This document shows, piece by piece, positions 54,738 through 64,000 of a stretch of 64,000 nucleotides of DNA (position 1 is its first letter; each line of letters starts with the position of its first letter). The translations under genes were made by a program, and so were the position numbers. Below the pieces are notes generated by a model. It had not been told where the DNA came from and searched no databases. It was given only the letters and a program-made list of their open reading frames with translations. The DNA lies in NCBI RefSeq assembly GCF_000626635.1, contig NZ_CP007451.1:3826501-3890500 (forward strand). Reading direction: 5' to 3'. Origin of the DNA: Draconibacterium orientale (GTDB taxonomy: Bacteria > Bacteroidota > Bacteroidia > Bacteroidales > Prolixibacteraceae).

Positions 54738-57188
54738 TTAGCGTAATTCTGCACCAAAATCCCGTTGGAAAGCCATAATCAGCTTTTGCATGGTTTTGTC
54801 AATCTGCTTGTCTTTTAGCGTTTTGCTATCGTCGCGCAAAATGAAACTTACGGCGTACGACTTTTTGCCCTCAGGCACTCCTTTGCCTTCGTAAACATCA
54901 AACAAATCAACTTCGCGCAACAGTTGGCGTTCCATTTTAAAGGCAGCTTCTTTTAACTGGCTAAACTTAACCGATTTATCAAGCAACAAAGCCAAATCGC
55001 GACGAACAGCCGGGAATTTCGGTAATTCGTTAAACAATACTTTGTGTTGTTTGTGCGCTTTAAATACACTGTCCCAGTTGAAATCGGCGTAATAAACCGG
55101 ATTTTCAATCTCGAATTTCTTCAGCCATTTTCCGGCAACAATTCCCAATTTCAGTACAACTTTATTGTTGTAGGTGTAGGCCAGTGCTTCGCTGAATAAC
55201 TCATCCTCGCAATCGTCAACCTGCATGTTTTCGGCAGATAAACCGAGGCGTTTCAGAATATTTTCAGCGTATGATTTTAAGCCGTAGAACGATGCAGCTT
55301 CTTCTTTCATCGTCCAGCTTTCAGCTTCTTTATTACCTGTTACGAACAGTCCAAGATGACTTTCTTCCCAGTAATTATTGGCAGGCTGGTCTTTTAACTG
55401 CGTTCCTTTATAAAAATAGGTGTTCCCGAATTCGTAAATTTTCAGGTTCTTATTCTGGCGGTTGGCGTTGTAAGCAATACATTCAAGGCCACCGAATAAC
55501 AAGGTTTGGCGCATTCCGTTTAAGTCGGCACTCAGCGGATTCAGCATTTTTACCGATTGCTCATCTTTGTACTGCTCCAAACCTTCGTAGTAGCTCGATT
55601 TTGTTAACGAGTTCGACCAGATTTCGTTAAATCCCTGCGAAGTCAGCATTTCTGCCACCAGGTTTTTAACGCTGTCAGGATTTGGTTTGTCGGCCGTTTG
55701 CAACGACGATTTTACCTGCGTAGGAATTTCAATGTTGTTGTAGCCGTAAATTCTCAGGATTTCTTCAATAACATCCGCTTCGCGTTTTACATCAACACGG
55801 TAAGCCGGAACCAGCAGTTCCAAACCGGTTTCGTTTTCGCTTTCAATTTTAATTTCCAACGATTTAAGAATGCTTTTTACGGCATCGGCACCCAAGTCTT
55901 TACCGATTAAACGTGTGATGTTTGCAAACGAAACACTCACTTTAAAATCTTCAATCGGATTCGGGTAAATATCAATAATGTCGGAAGAAATGGTTCCTCC
56001 GGCAATTTCCTTAATCAATGATGCTGCACGTTTAAGCGCATAAATTTGTCCGTTCGGATCAACGCCGCGCTCAAAACGGAACGATGCATCCGTGTTCAAC
56101 CCATGACGACGGGCAGTTTTGCGAATATAAACCGGATCGAAATAAGCACTTTCCAGGAACACGTTTGTGCTTATTTCTTTTATACCCGATTTCATTCCTC
56201 CGAAAACACCGCCAATACACATGGCTTCTTCGGTGTTGCAAATCATCAGGTCGTTCTCGTCCAGTTCGCGTTCTACTTCGTCAAGCGTAGTGAACTTCGT
56301 TTTTGAAGGCAAGGTTTTAACGATCACTTTTCCGCCGGTAATTTCGTCGGCATCGAAAGCGTGCAAGGGCTGAGCAGTTTCGAATAACACATAATTGGTA
56401 ATGTCAACCACGTTGTTAATTGGTGTGAGGCCAATCATTTTTAAACGGTTCTGCAACCATTCCGGCGACTCTTTTACTTCAATGCCTGAAATTGTTACCG
56501 CAGCATAACGCGGACATGCTTCGGTGTTTTCAACCTCAACCGGAATTACACGGTCGTTGTTGTCAACTTTAAAAGCCTCAACCGATGGTTTTGTATATTC
56601 AATGTCCTGCGTTTTTTTCAGGAAAGCGGCCAAATCGCGTGCTGCTCCAATTAATGAAGCTCCGTCGATACGGTTTGGAGTAAGGTCGATTTCAATAACC
56701 CAATCCGATTCGACATTAAAATAATCTTTGGCCGGTGTTCCCACTTTGGCGTGCGGATCCAAAACCATAATCCCGTCGTGACTTTGTCCCAAACCAATTT
56801 CATCTTCGGCACAAATCATTCCCATCGACACTTCGCCGCGGATCTTCGATTTTTTAATTTTAAATTCCTGGTCGCCATCATAAAGTGTAGTTCCAACGGT
56901 AGCTACAACCACTTTTTGTCCGGCAGCAACATTGGGCGCACCGCAAACAATTGGCAACACTTCATCGGTGCCAACATTTACTGTTGTTTTGCTTAAATGA
57001 TCGGAATTGGGGTGTTGCTCGCAGGTTATCACTTCGCCAATTACCAATCCGGCCAAACCACCTTTTACGGTTTCAACCTCTTCTAAACCGCCAACTTCCA
57101 AGCCGGTTTGTGTTAAAATATCGCAAATCTCTTCGGGCGATTGTTCCAGTTTAATGTAATCTTTTAACCAGGAATATGAAATTTTCAT
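54738..57188 (-). CDS. pheT: Phenylalanyl-tRNA synthetase beta subunit
   Basis: 816 residues with normal domains: tRNA-binding OB domain (about 40-150), B3/B4 editing (about 215-400), B5 (about 410-480), catalytic-like core and FDX-ACB at the C-terminus (FPAVRRDLALLLDKSVKFSQL). Charges tRNA-Phe together with PheS, which is not in the window. Confidence 0.97.
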   Translation of the reverse strand: MKISYSWLKDYIKLEQSPEEICDILTQTGLEVGGLEEVETVKGGLAGLVIGEVITCEQHPNSDHLSKTTVNVGTDEVLPIVCGAPNVAAGQKVVVATVGTTLYDGDQEFKIKKSKIRGEVSMGMICAEDEIGLGQSHDGIMVLDPHAKVGTPAKDYFNVESDWVIEIDLTPNRIDGASLIGAARDLAAFLKKTQDIEYTKPSVEAFKVDNNDRVIPVEVENTEACPRYAAVTISGIEVKESPEWLQNRLKMIGLTPINNVVDITNYVLFETAQPLHAFDADEITGGKVIVKTLPSKTKFTTLDEVERELDENDLMICNTEEAMCIGGVFGGMKSGIKEISTNVFLESAYFDPVYIRKTARRHGLNTDASFRFERGVDPNGQIYALKRAASLIKEIAGGTISSDIIDIYPNPIEDFKVSVSFANITRLIGKDLGADAVKSILKSLEIKIESENETGLELLVPAYRVDVKREADVIEEILRIYGYNNIEIPTQVKSSLQTADKPNPDSVKNLVAEMLTSQGFNEIWSNSLTKSSYYEGLEQYKDEQSVKMLNPLSADLNGMRQTLLFGGLECIAYNANRQNKNLKIYEFGNTYFYKGTQLKDQPANNYWEESHLGLFVTGNKEAESWTMKEEAASFYGLKSYAENILKRLGLSAENMQVDDCEDELFSEALAYTYNNKVVLKLGIVAGKWLKKFEIENPVYYADFNWDSVFKAHKQHKVLFNELPKFPAVRRDLALLLDKSVKFSQLKEAAFKMERQLLREVDLFDVYEGKGVPEGKKSYAVSFILRDDSKTLKDKQIDKTMQKLIMAFQRDFGAELR

Positions 57189-57427
57189 CTTATAATGATT
57201 TTTCTGTCAATTTTTTTTGAATCGCACAAAAGTACTGATTTTTATTACATATACATAAGCAGCTTTCTGCTAATCACAAAGAATTAAAACTAGATGCAGT
57301 GTTCTTTCCGAAAATCAGATAAAAGCCATGCTAATCACTTGAAAAACTTGAATTCCGTCATTTAGGAATGGAGCGAAAAGTATTATCTTGCGCAACTTAT
57401 TACGAAACAATTACAAATAATTAGAAA

Positions 57428-59547
57428 ATGAAAAGACTGCTATTTTTGTTTTTATCCTGGGTTTGGTGGTCACATCGTGCCAAACACAGCAAAAGGAAAG
57501 TACAAGTAACATGGAGAATCCGTTTTTTAAGGAATGGAACACACCATTTGGTGTTCCGCCGTTTGATCAGATTGAAGACGAACATTTTCGCCCTGCTTTT
57601 GCAGAGGGAATGCGTTTGCACAAAGAAGAAATTGATGCAATTGTAAACAATCCGGAAGCGCCGACTTTTGAAAATACAATGGTTGCGCTCGACAAGTCGG
57701 GAAGATTTTTAAATCGCGTAAGTAATGTGTTCAGCAATTTAAGCAGTGCACATACCAACGATAGTATTCAGGCCATTGAAAAAGAAATTGAGCCACAACT
57801 ATCAGCCCACTACGACGACATTAACCTGAATGAAGGTTTGTTTAAACGCGTGAAAGCCGTTTACGAGCAACGTGAAAACCTTGACCTGACGACTGAGGAA
57901 GCTCGTTTTCTGGAGAAAAAATACAAGTCGTTTGTACGCGGTGGTGCTGAACTTCCGGCCGATCAAAAAGCGCGTATGCGCGAAATCAACGGCGAATTGG
58001 CAACGCTTTCGGTACAATTTGGCGAGCACGTTTTAAAAGATAACAATGCTTTTAAACTGGTTATTGAAGATGAGGCTGATCTGGAAGGTCTGCCGGCATC
58101 TTCTGTTTCGGCTGCTGCTGCCACTGCAAAAGAAGAAGGGCAGGAAGGAAAATGGATTTTCACCATTAGCCGCCCGAGTTTGTATCCGTTCCTTACTTAT
58201 TCGCCAAACCGCGAATTGCGTGAGAAGTTGTACAAAGGTTACATTTTGAAAGGTGATAATGGCAACGAATACGACAACAATAAAATTGTAGCCCGTATTG
58301 TGGAATTGCGCAGCGAACGTGCAAAGCTTTTTGGGTATAACAACCACGCCGAATATATTCTGGCTGAAAACATGGCAAAAAATCCTGAAAATGTGTACGA
58401 TATTTTAACTCAGGTTTGGGAAAAAGCACTTCCGGTAGCCAAACAAGAGGTGGCGGATATGCAGGCAATTGCCGACAAAGAAGGCGCAAATATTAAAATT
58501 GAAGGCTGGGACTGGTGGTACTATGCCGAGAAAGTTCGCCAGGCAAAATATGCTTTGAGCGAAGAAGATGTTAAACCTTATTTTGAGGTTGACAACGTAC
58601 AACAGGGAATTTTTACTTTGGCCAATAAACTTTGGGGAATCACTTTTACTGAAAGAACTGATTTACCAAAATACCATAAAGACGGAAAAGTTTTTGAGGT
58701 GAAAGAAGCCGATGGAAGTACAATCGGTATTTTTTACACCGATTATTTCGCCCGCTCGAGCAAACGCGGTGGTGCGTGGATGAGCTCGTTCCGCAAACAG
58801 GAAATGGTGGATGGCGAAAACGTTATTCCGGTAATTACAAACGTTTGTAACTTCCCGGCGTCAACTGAGGATATGCCTTCATTGTTAAGCCTGGACCAGG
58901 TAACTACAATGTTCCACGAGTTTGGTCATGGCTTGCACGGTTTGCTTTCGAAATGCGAAACACATACATTGTCGGGAACTTCGGTTTCACGCGACTTTGT
59001 GGAGCTGCCATCGCAAATTATGGAAAACTGGGCTTTCGAACCTGAAATGCTGGCTTTGTACGCCAAACACTACAAAACGGGCGAAGTAATTCCTGAGGAG
59101 TTGGTGAAGAAAATCAACAATGCATCTCATTTCAACCAGGGATTTGCAACTATTGAATTTTTGGCTGCCGGGTTATTGGATATGGATTTCCATACTTTAA
59201 ATGAAGTGGATCCGAACATGGATGTTGCAGCTTTTGAAAAAGCATCGATGGACAAATACGGATTGATTCCGCAAATTGCACCACGTTACCGCAGTACTTA
59301 CTTCTCGCATATTTTCTCAGGAGGTTATTCTTCAGGTTACTATGCGTATTTGTGGGCCGAGGTATTGGATAAAGATGCTTTCCAGACGTTTAAAGAAAAC
59401 GGTTTGTTCGACCAGGAAACAGCAGCTTCATTCCGCGAAAATGTATTGTCGAAAGGTGGATCAGACGATCCGATGAAACTGTACCTGCAGTTCCGCGGAA
59501 AAGAACCGGGAATTGAGCCACTGTTGAAAGGCAGAGGATTGATGTAA
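57428..59547 (+). CDS. M3-family metallopeptidase (Dcp-like) lipoprotein, frameshift in signal peptide
   Basis: About 706 residues. The zinc motif HEFGHGLHG lies near residue 485 of the main frame, and the tail (YLQFRGKEPGIEPLLKGRGL) is Dcp-like, so it is a dipeptidyl carboxypeptidase-type enzyme. The main frame opens only with a GTG at 57463. ATG 57428 is in another frame; one more A in AAAA (57431-57434) gives MKKTAIFVFILGLVVTSC, a perfect lipoprotein signal. So a single base is missing (lesion or assembly error). The mature protein would be lipid-anchored. Confidence 0.88.
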
Positions 59548-59896
59548 GTATTGATAAGTTCAATGATTAGATAGACAGAAAGGTCGCCAGTGGCGGCCTT
59601 TTTTGTTTTGACGATCAATGGATTCAATTCCTTCTGCAACCATCATTGAAGCTGTTTTCCCTTTTGAAGGGAAAATGTCGATAGACAAAAGGGTAGAGTA
59701 CCTCGTTTTATTTACCCCTCACCCGTCAGCCGACGGGAGCTCTCCTCAAAAGGGGGGCAAGGCAGAATCGCTTCTGTATTCCAATATATTTTCAGGTGGG
59801 GGTGATCTTTCAAAAAAAATAACTACACGATGTAATGCTTTTATTATCCCCGCGTCTTAACTTTGAAAACAAGCAAAAACAAAAACAAAGGAGCAC
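59548..59896. other. Intergenic region with terminator and palindromes
   Basis: 349 bp. Holds the terminator at 59581, the perfect palindrome TTTTCCCTT-tt-GAAGGGAAAA type (59655-59675), and a CCGTCAGCCGACGGG inverted repeat near 59719. No gene seen; a TAACTTTG -7-like box is at about 59859. Confidence 0.65.
59581..59606 (+). terminator. Terminator of the M3 peptidase gene
   Basis: AGGTCGCC-agt-GGCGGCCT (one G-T pair) followed by TTTTTTG. Confidence 0.85.
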
Positions 59897-60442
59897 ATGG
59901 TTGCCAGGGATTTTAAAACAAGTGTACTGCCGGTCAGTAATAAGTTGCTTCGCTTTGCAACGCACTTTTTACACGACGAAGACGAGGCACGCGATGTGGT
60001 TCAGGATGTGTTCCTGAAATTATGGCAACGAAAGGAAACGCTCGACGAAGTAGAAAACATTGAGGCCTTTGCCATGCGAATGACACGGAACCGTTGCCTC
60101 GATGTAATTAGAGCAAACCGAACCGTTCCGATTGATGAAGACACCGACCGAAGATTAAAGGCGAAAACGATAGACGTTCATTCAAAAGTTGAGCTAGGTG
60201 AGTCGGCCAGGCAGATTAAAATGCTGATTGGGCAACTGCCCGAATTGCAGCAGAATATAATGCACATGCGAGACATTGAACAACTCTCGTACGACGAGAT
60301 TGAAGAGGCTACCGGACTTCAACGAAATGCGATAAGGGTAAACCTTTCGAGAGCACGAAAAAAAGTGCGCGATGAATATTTAAAAATGAATAGAAATGAT
60401 GGAAACACAAGAAATACTACGATTACTGCAACGCTACTTTGA
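59897..60442 (+). CDS. ECF sigma factor
   Basis: 181 residues. Region 2 (DEDEARDVVQDVFLKLWQ, core RNA polymerase and -10 contact) and region 4 (LSYDEIEEATGLQRNAIRVNLSRARKKVRDEY, -35 HTH). It overlaps the anti-sigma gene by 44-47 bp and so is co-translated with it. Confidence 0.93.
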   Translation: MVARDFKTSVLPVSNKLLRFATHFLHDEDEARDVVQDVFLKLWQRKETLDEVENIEAFAMRMTRNRCLDVIRANRTVPIDEDTDRRLKAKTIDVHSKVELGESARQIKMLIGQLPELQQNIMHMRDIEQLSYDEIEEATGLQRNAIRVNLSRARKKVRDEYLKMNRNDGNTRNTTITATLL

Positions 60443-60965
60443 TGGCGAAACCACCGAGGCTGAAGAGCAACAACTGAATGCTTATTTCCAGTCGGGCGAG
60501 GTAGCTGATGAGTTGGCTGAGTACACTGAGTTTTTCGGCGGTATAGCAGAGTTGGCGGAAAAAGCCGATGATCCGACCATCGAAGACGATGTGATGGATT
60601 ACATTCTGGAAAACGAGCACCGCGATAAAACAAAGTACCGAACCATGTGGAAAGCTGTAACCGGAATTGCCGCGTCAGTAATCATTGTTTTGGGTGGTTT
60701 CCTGTTCTTCCAGGAGCAGCAAAAACCTTTCGACGATACGTTCAGCGATCCGGAAGAAGCTTATGCTTACGCAGCCAAAACGCTACAGTTTGTGGGCAGT
60801 AAATATAACCAGGGAGTGGCGCACCTGTCAGAGTTCGAAAAGTTAAGGAAAGGTAGTGAACCTGTAAAAAAAGCCACCGATCCGGTTGTAGAGTTTTACG
60901 AAGGAATTGAAAAAATTGAAGCAGCAGAAGCAAGCAGCCCGTTGCAGGATATCGACAGCCTGTAA
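60399..60965 (+). CDS. Anti-sigma-like single-TM protein
   Basis: 188 residues from ATG 60399 (an ATG three bases earlier is also possible). N-terminal zinc-less anti-sigma-type helices (LLQRYFDGETTEAEEQQLNAYF), one TM helix (about 88-108, GIAASVIIVLGGFLFF), and a short extracytoplasmic tail. Probably holds the sigma factor at the membrane. Confidence 0.82.
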   Translation: METQEILRLLQRYFDGETTEAEEQQLNAYFQSGEVADELAEYTEFFGGIAELAEKADDPTIEDDVMDYILENEHRDKTKYRTMWKAVTGIAASVIIVLGGFLFFQEQQKPFDDTFSDPEEAYAYAAKTLQFVGSKYNQGVAHLSEFEKLRKGSEPVKKATDPVVEFYEGIEKIEAAEASSPLQDIDSL

Positions 60966-61083
60966 CCAGCCAACAGCTTCAACTTGAAATAGTGATAAAA
61001 ACATTCTGAAACGATGCAGCTGGCGCGCATTCTGCAAGTTTCGGGTGGAAACAGAAAAGTATAAACAATAAAAAACGAATATC

Positions 61084-61584
61084 ATGAAGAAGTTATTATT
61101 GATTTTAGCAGTTGTATTGCCCATGGCAGTGCTTGCACAAAAAAGCCCGGTTGACAAGTTATTCGAGAAATATGCCAATCAAAAGGGAATGACCACCGTA
61201 AATATTTCCGGTAAATTACTGGGATTTGCCGCCCAGATTGAAACCGGCGATAAAGACACGCAGGATTTATTATCAGGGTTAAACGGAATTCGCATTTTGT
61301 CGGTGGAAGATGACGCCTTAAATGAAAAACTCGACTTCTACAAGGAATTGGAATCTGATGGTTTTTTCAAAAACAACGATTTTGAAGTGTTAATGGAAGT
61401 AACTGAGGACGACGAAATTGTTCGCTTCCTGGCACGCGATGCCGGTAACGGTAAAATATCAGATCTTATTCTTGTGGTAGGAGGAGACGACAATGCACTG
61501 ATCAGTATCAGTGGAATAATTGATCCGCAAAATATTGGAAAAATCACCAAAGCAATAAATGTTGATGTAGGTGATTTTGAATAA
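61084..61584 (+). CDS. DUF4252 exported protein
   Basis: 166 residues. Sec signal peptide (MKKLLLILAVVLPMAVLAQ) and a DUF4252 domain (SPVDKLFEKYANQKGMTTVNIS). In Bacteroidetes it often follows an ECF sigma and anti-sigma pair, as here, and may be a target or sensor of it. Confidence 0.9.
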   Translation: MKKLLLILAVVLPMAVLAQKSPVDKLFEKYANQKGMTTVNISGKLLGFAAQIETGDKDTQDLLSGLNGIRILSVEDDALNEKLDFYKELESDGFFKNNDFEVLMEVTEDDEIVRFLARDAGNGKISDLILVVGGDDNALISISGIIDPQNIGKITKAINVDVGDFE

Positions 61585-61930
61585 CAGAATTTACAATCAA
61601 ATGTAACCATATCAGAAAAGTCCGGGTTTTGCCCGGATTTTTTTATGCTTGAAAGTTTATAACTTCCTGAGCCGGTATAAAGTATAAATGCTGTTCAAAA
61701 TGCATGTTCATAAAGCAACTATTGTTGCACACATTTTATGTTGTATAAAATAGTTTTGTAAATCGAGTAGAAACTCAAAATAATTTACGGTGATAAAATT
61801 CGAATCTGAAAGAAAAAAACCATTAAAAATTAAGAACTCAAACCGTCGTCTATAAAAGTCTGATAAGCTGATTTTTATAGGTTTTTTAAGTTGTTCAGAT
61901 TGTTAATTTTGTTAGAAAATCTTTATAAAA
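61585..61930. other. Intergenic region before the oxidoreductase operon
   Basis: 346 bp with the DUF4252 terminator (61621-61644), -7-like boxes TAGTTTTG (61751) and TAATTTTG (61904), and a 160-nt stretch that may be a leader. No gene seen. Confidence 0.65.
61621..61644 (+). terminator. Terminator of the sigma/anti-sigma/DUF4252 unit
   Basis: TCCGGG-ttttg-CCCGGA followed by seven T. Confidence 0.88.
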
Positions 61931-62158
61931 ATGGCAAAAGTAAAAGGAGCAGTTGTTGTTGATAAGGAAGGCTGCAAAGGCTGCAGTCTGTGTGTGGAAG
62001 CTTGTCCGCACGATGTATTGGCATTACACAAAGAGGTAAACAGCAAAGGGTATCATTATTCGTACATGGAAAATCCCGATGCTTGTATTGGATGCGCCAA
62101 TTGTGGTGTTGTTTGCCCGGATACGTGCATAACGATTTATCGTGTAAAAGCCAGTTAG
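61931..62158 (+). CDS. 2-oxoacid:ferredoxin oxidoreductase ferredoxin subunit
   Basis: 75 residues with two CxxCxxCxxxC(P) clusters (CKGCSLCVEACPHD; CIGCANCGVVCPD), a 2x[4Fe-4S] ferredoxin. Delta-type subunit that passes electrons from the alpha/beta enzyme to external ferredoxin. First gene of the operon. Confidence 0.93.
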   Translation: MAKVKGAVVVDKEGCKGCSLCVEACPHDVLALHKEVNSKGYHYSYMENPDACIGCANCGVVCPDTCITIYRVKAS

Positions 62159-62221
62159 AAAAGGATTAATTAAAAGGATGAAGGATTAATCAATCAACAA
62201 TCGACAATTAAAAAATTAGAT

Positions 62222-63343
62222 ATGGGAGAATTAAGATTAATGAAAGGAAACGAGGTGTTGGCCGAGGCTGCCATCCGCTGCGGATGCGACGGTTATTTTG
62301 GCTATCCCATAACACCTCAGTCGGAAGTGATGGAAACACTAATGGCACGCCAGCCCTGGAACGAAACAGGAATGACGGTACTACAAGCCGAAAGTGAAGT
62401 TGCTTCGATAAACATGGTTTACGGTGCTGCGGCAACCGGTAAAAAGGTAATGACATCATCGTCGAGCCCGGGTATTAGCCTTATGGCCGAAGGGATTTCA
62501 TACATTGCCGGAGCCGAACTACCTTGTTTAATAGTGAATGTGCAACGTGGCGGCCCCGGACTGGGAACTATTCAGCCATCGCAGGCCGATTATTTTCAGA
62601 GTGTAAAAGGTGGTGGTCACGGCGATTATAAAATGATTGTGTTGGCACCGGCATCGGTTCAGGAAATGAACGACTTTGTGGATCTTGGTTTCGAGCTGGC
62701 TTTTAAATACCGCAATCCGGCAATGATTTTGGCCGATGGAGCCATTGGACAAATGATGGAAAAAGTAGAACTGGCCGACCAAAAACCACGCTGGACAAAA
62801 GAACAGATTGTGGAAATGAGCAGCGACTGGGCTACTACCGGAAAAACTGCCAACCGCAAAAAGAATATTGTTACTTCGCTGGAGATGGATTCCGATAAAA
62901 TGGAAGAAAACAACCTGCGTTTCCAGAAGAAGTATCAGAAAATGGAAGAAGAGGAAGTGCGTTACGAAGCCATTCAGTGCGACGATGCAGAATTTGTAAT
63001 TGTAGCATTCGGAACATCGGCGCGTGTGTGCCAAAAGGCAGTGGAAATTGCCCGCGCAAAAGGATTGAAAGTTGGTTTGCTTCGTCCGATTACCTTGTTC
63101 CCGTTCCCGAAAAAAGCAATACAGGAACTGGCGCGCAAAGCTAAAGGATTCCTTTCGGTTGAAATGAGTGCCGGACAAATGGTGGAAGACATTAAATTGT
63201 CGGTTTACGAGGCCGGAAGCAATGCCCGTGTGAACCATTTCGGACGAATGGGAGGAATTATTCCAACACCCGACGAGGTGGTTGAGGCGCTGGAAGAAAA
63301 GTTTTCGTGGGAGTTAAGTTATGGAGTTAAACGTAGTTACTAA
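62222..63343 (+). CDS. vorB: 2-oxoacid:ferredoxin oxidoreductase alpha subunit (VorB/KorA type)
   Basis: 373 residues. Pyrimidine-binding TPP domain: GYPITPQSEVMETL, QAESEVASINMVYGAAATGKK and SSSSPGISLMAEGISYIAGAELP, plus the C-terminal transketolase-like domain (VAFGTSARVCQKAV). Converts 2-oxoacids (branched-chain or 2-oxoglutarate) to acyl-CoA with CO2 release. Substrate not settled from sequence alone. Confidence 0.93.
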   Translation: MGELRLMKGNEVLAEAAIRCGCDGYFGYPITPQSEVMETLMARQPWNETGMTVLQAESEVASINMVYGAAATGKKVMTSSSSPGISLMAEGISYIAGAELPCLIVNVQRGGPGLGTIQPSQADYFQSVKGGGHGDYKMIVLAPASVQEMNDFVDLGFELAFKYRNPAMILADGAIGQMMEKVELADQKPRWTKEQIVEMSSDWATTGKTANRKKNIVTSLEMDSDKMEENNLRFQKKYQKMEEEEVRYEAIQCDDAEFVIVAFGTSARVCQKAVEIARAKGLKVGLLRPITLFPFPKKAIQELARKAKGFLSVEMSAGQMVEDIKLSVYEAGSNARVNHFGRMGGIIPTPDEVVEALEEKFSWELSYGVKRSY

Positions 63344-63356
63344 ACCGGAGGAAATT

Positions 63357-64000
63357 ATGGACATTAAAGAAATTATAAAGCCGGAAAATCTGGTTTACCA
63401 AAAGTCGGAAGTTCTGAACGACGATGTTATGCACTACTGCCCGGGATGTTCTCATGGTGTAGTTCATAAAATATTGGCAGAATTGATAGAGGAAATGGGC
63501 CTTCAGGAAAAAACCGTTGGTGTTGCACCTGTAGGATGTGCCGTTTTTGCCTACAATTATATTGATATCGATTGGCAGGAAGCAGCGCACGGTCGTGCAC
63601 CGGCAGTGGCAACCGGTATTGTTCGCGTAAATCCTGATAATTTTGTTTTTACCTACCAGGGCGATGGCGACCTTGCATCGATAGGTGCAGGTGAAATAAT
63701 GCATGCCTGTAACCGCGGAGAGAATATTCTTGTGATCTTTATTAATAATGGAATTTACGGAATGACCGGCGGACAAATGGCACCAACCACACTGGAAGGA
63801 ATGGTTACCGCTACCACTCCTTTCGGACGTAATGTTGATTTGAACGGTTACCCAATGAAGATTACTAATCTGATCGCTCAGCTGCCCGGAACATCGTATG
63901 TAACACGCCAGGCGGTGCACACTGCAGCTACGGTCCGCAAGTGCAAACGATCGTTGAAAAAAGCCATTCAGAATGTGCTGGATAAAAAGGGAACTTCATT
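63357..64000 (+). CDS. 2-oxoacid:ferredoxin oxidoreductase beta subunit (partial)
   Basis: Open to the window's right edge (214 residues seen). CPGCSHGVVHKI is the N-terminal Cys block and GDGDLASIGAGEIMHACNRGENILVIFINN is the TPP-binding motif (GDG...NN); YGMTGGQMAPTT follows. GGAGGA at 63347 precedes ATG 63357. Forms the TPP catalytic half with the alpha subunit. The gene is cut by the window end. Confidence 0.94.
   Translation, partial: MDIKEIIKPENLVYQKSEVLNDDVMHYCPGCSHGVVHKILAELIEEMGLQEKTVGVAPVGCAVFAYNYIDIDWQEAAHGRAPAVATGIVRVNPDNFVFTYQGDGDLASIGAGEIMHACNRGENILVIFINNGIYGMTGGQMAPTTLEGMVTATTPFGRNVDLNGYPMKITNLIAQLPGTSYVTRQAVHTAATVRKCKRSLKKAIQNVLDKKGTS

Noticed and set aside
57386-57395. TTGCGCAA palindrome upstream of the M3 peptidase
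   Set aside because: Shares only the 8-bp core with the element's operator repeat and lacks the flanking block; chance match.
62528-63920. Minus-strand frames of about 200-236 codons
   Set aside because: They lie opposite the oxidoreductase alpha and beta subunits, which are clear genes; shadows.

Overview
The window looks like chromosome of a Bacteroidota species, most likely Marinilabiliales/Prolixibacteraceae-like (an inference from gene content). The signs are promoters of the TTTG-N19-TAnnTTTG type, few Shine-Dalgarno sites, Bacteroidetes-type tyrosine integrase, DUF3871, DUF4199, DUF4252 and FISUMP proteins, and a Chlamydia/Bacteroides-type V-ATPase operon.

Region 1 (about 49-22159) is an integrated mobile element of about 22 kb, visibly richer in A+T than its right flank. 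It sits in the 3' half of a tRNA-Pro(TGG) gene. The intact tRNA is at 22117-22190, and a 45-bp copy of its 3' half is at 49-93. A tyrosine integrase lies just inside the left end, and an identical 21-bp double-octamer repeat (candidate integrase arm sites) lies inside both ends. The element carries twin RteC-like proteins, a small HTH excisionase-like gene, a P4/D5-type SF3 helicase, a Gp37/Gp68 (DUF5131) protein, and a five-gene defence-like operon (XRE controller, two methylase-type proteins, one of them a GIY-YIG/SF2-helicase/methylase fusion, a PD-(D/E)XK-like protein and an unknown). It then has a minimal family-A-polymerase-like protein, a Sak4-like ATPase, a DUF3871 protein, and a cargo of lipoproteins and small membrane proteins with an XRE repressor. 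I see no capsid, portal, terminase, relaxase or conjugation gene, so it resembles a phage satellite or non-conjugative integrative element with defence cargo.

Region 2 (22200-42700) is ordinary chromosome: tRNA-Ser, folE, a PQQ-propeller lipoprotein, a DUF3795 Tat protein, a Dus enzyme, trhO, a TlpA thioredoxin, purC, phoH, a PspC-like mini-protein, mazG, a flavoprotein, a DUF4159 protein, a heterodimeric ABC exporter, a MacB/LolD-type ABC pair, a membrane protein, a frameshifted GT2 glycosyltransferase and a DUF4199 protein.

Region 3 (42900-53500) holds the SRP RNA gene (ffs), a duplicated tRNA-Thr/tRNA-Tyr cassette with a degenerate third copy between, and a V-type ATPase operon (E, DUF2764, A, B, D, I, K) with two universal-stress-protein genes built in. 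The K subunit keeps the residues that bind Na+ in NtpK.

Region 4 (53600-64000) has an EamA transporter, a MITE-like repeat, pheT, an M3 peptidase, an ECF sigma/anti-sigma/DUF4252 trio, and a 2-oxoacid:ferredoxin oxidoreductase operon that runs off the right edge.

A cross-cutting observation is that six genes are interrupted by single-base frame changes (seven lesions), mostly in short homopolymers: 3121, 14022, 19357, 21101, 21170, 41530 and 57431. Two sit exactly on classical -1 slippery heptamers (A AAA AAG and T TTT TTA) in the mobile element and could be programmed frameshifts. The others look like real lesions or residual assembly errors, which weakens the programmed reading.
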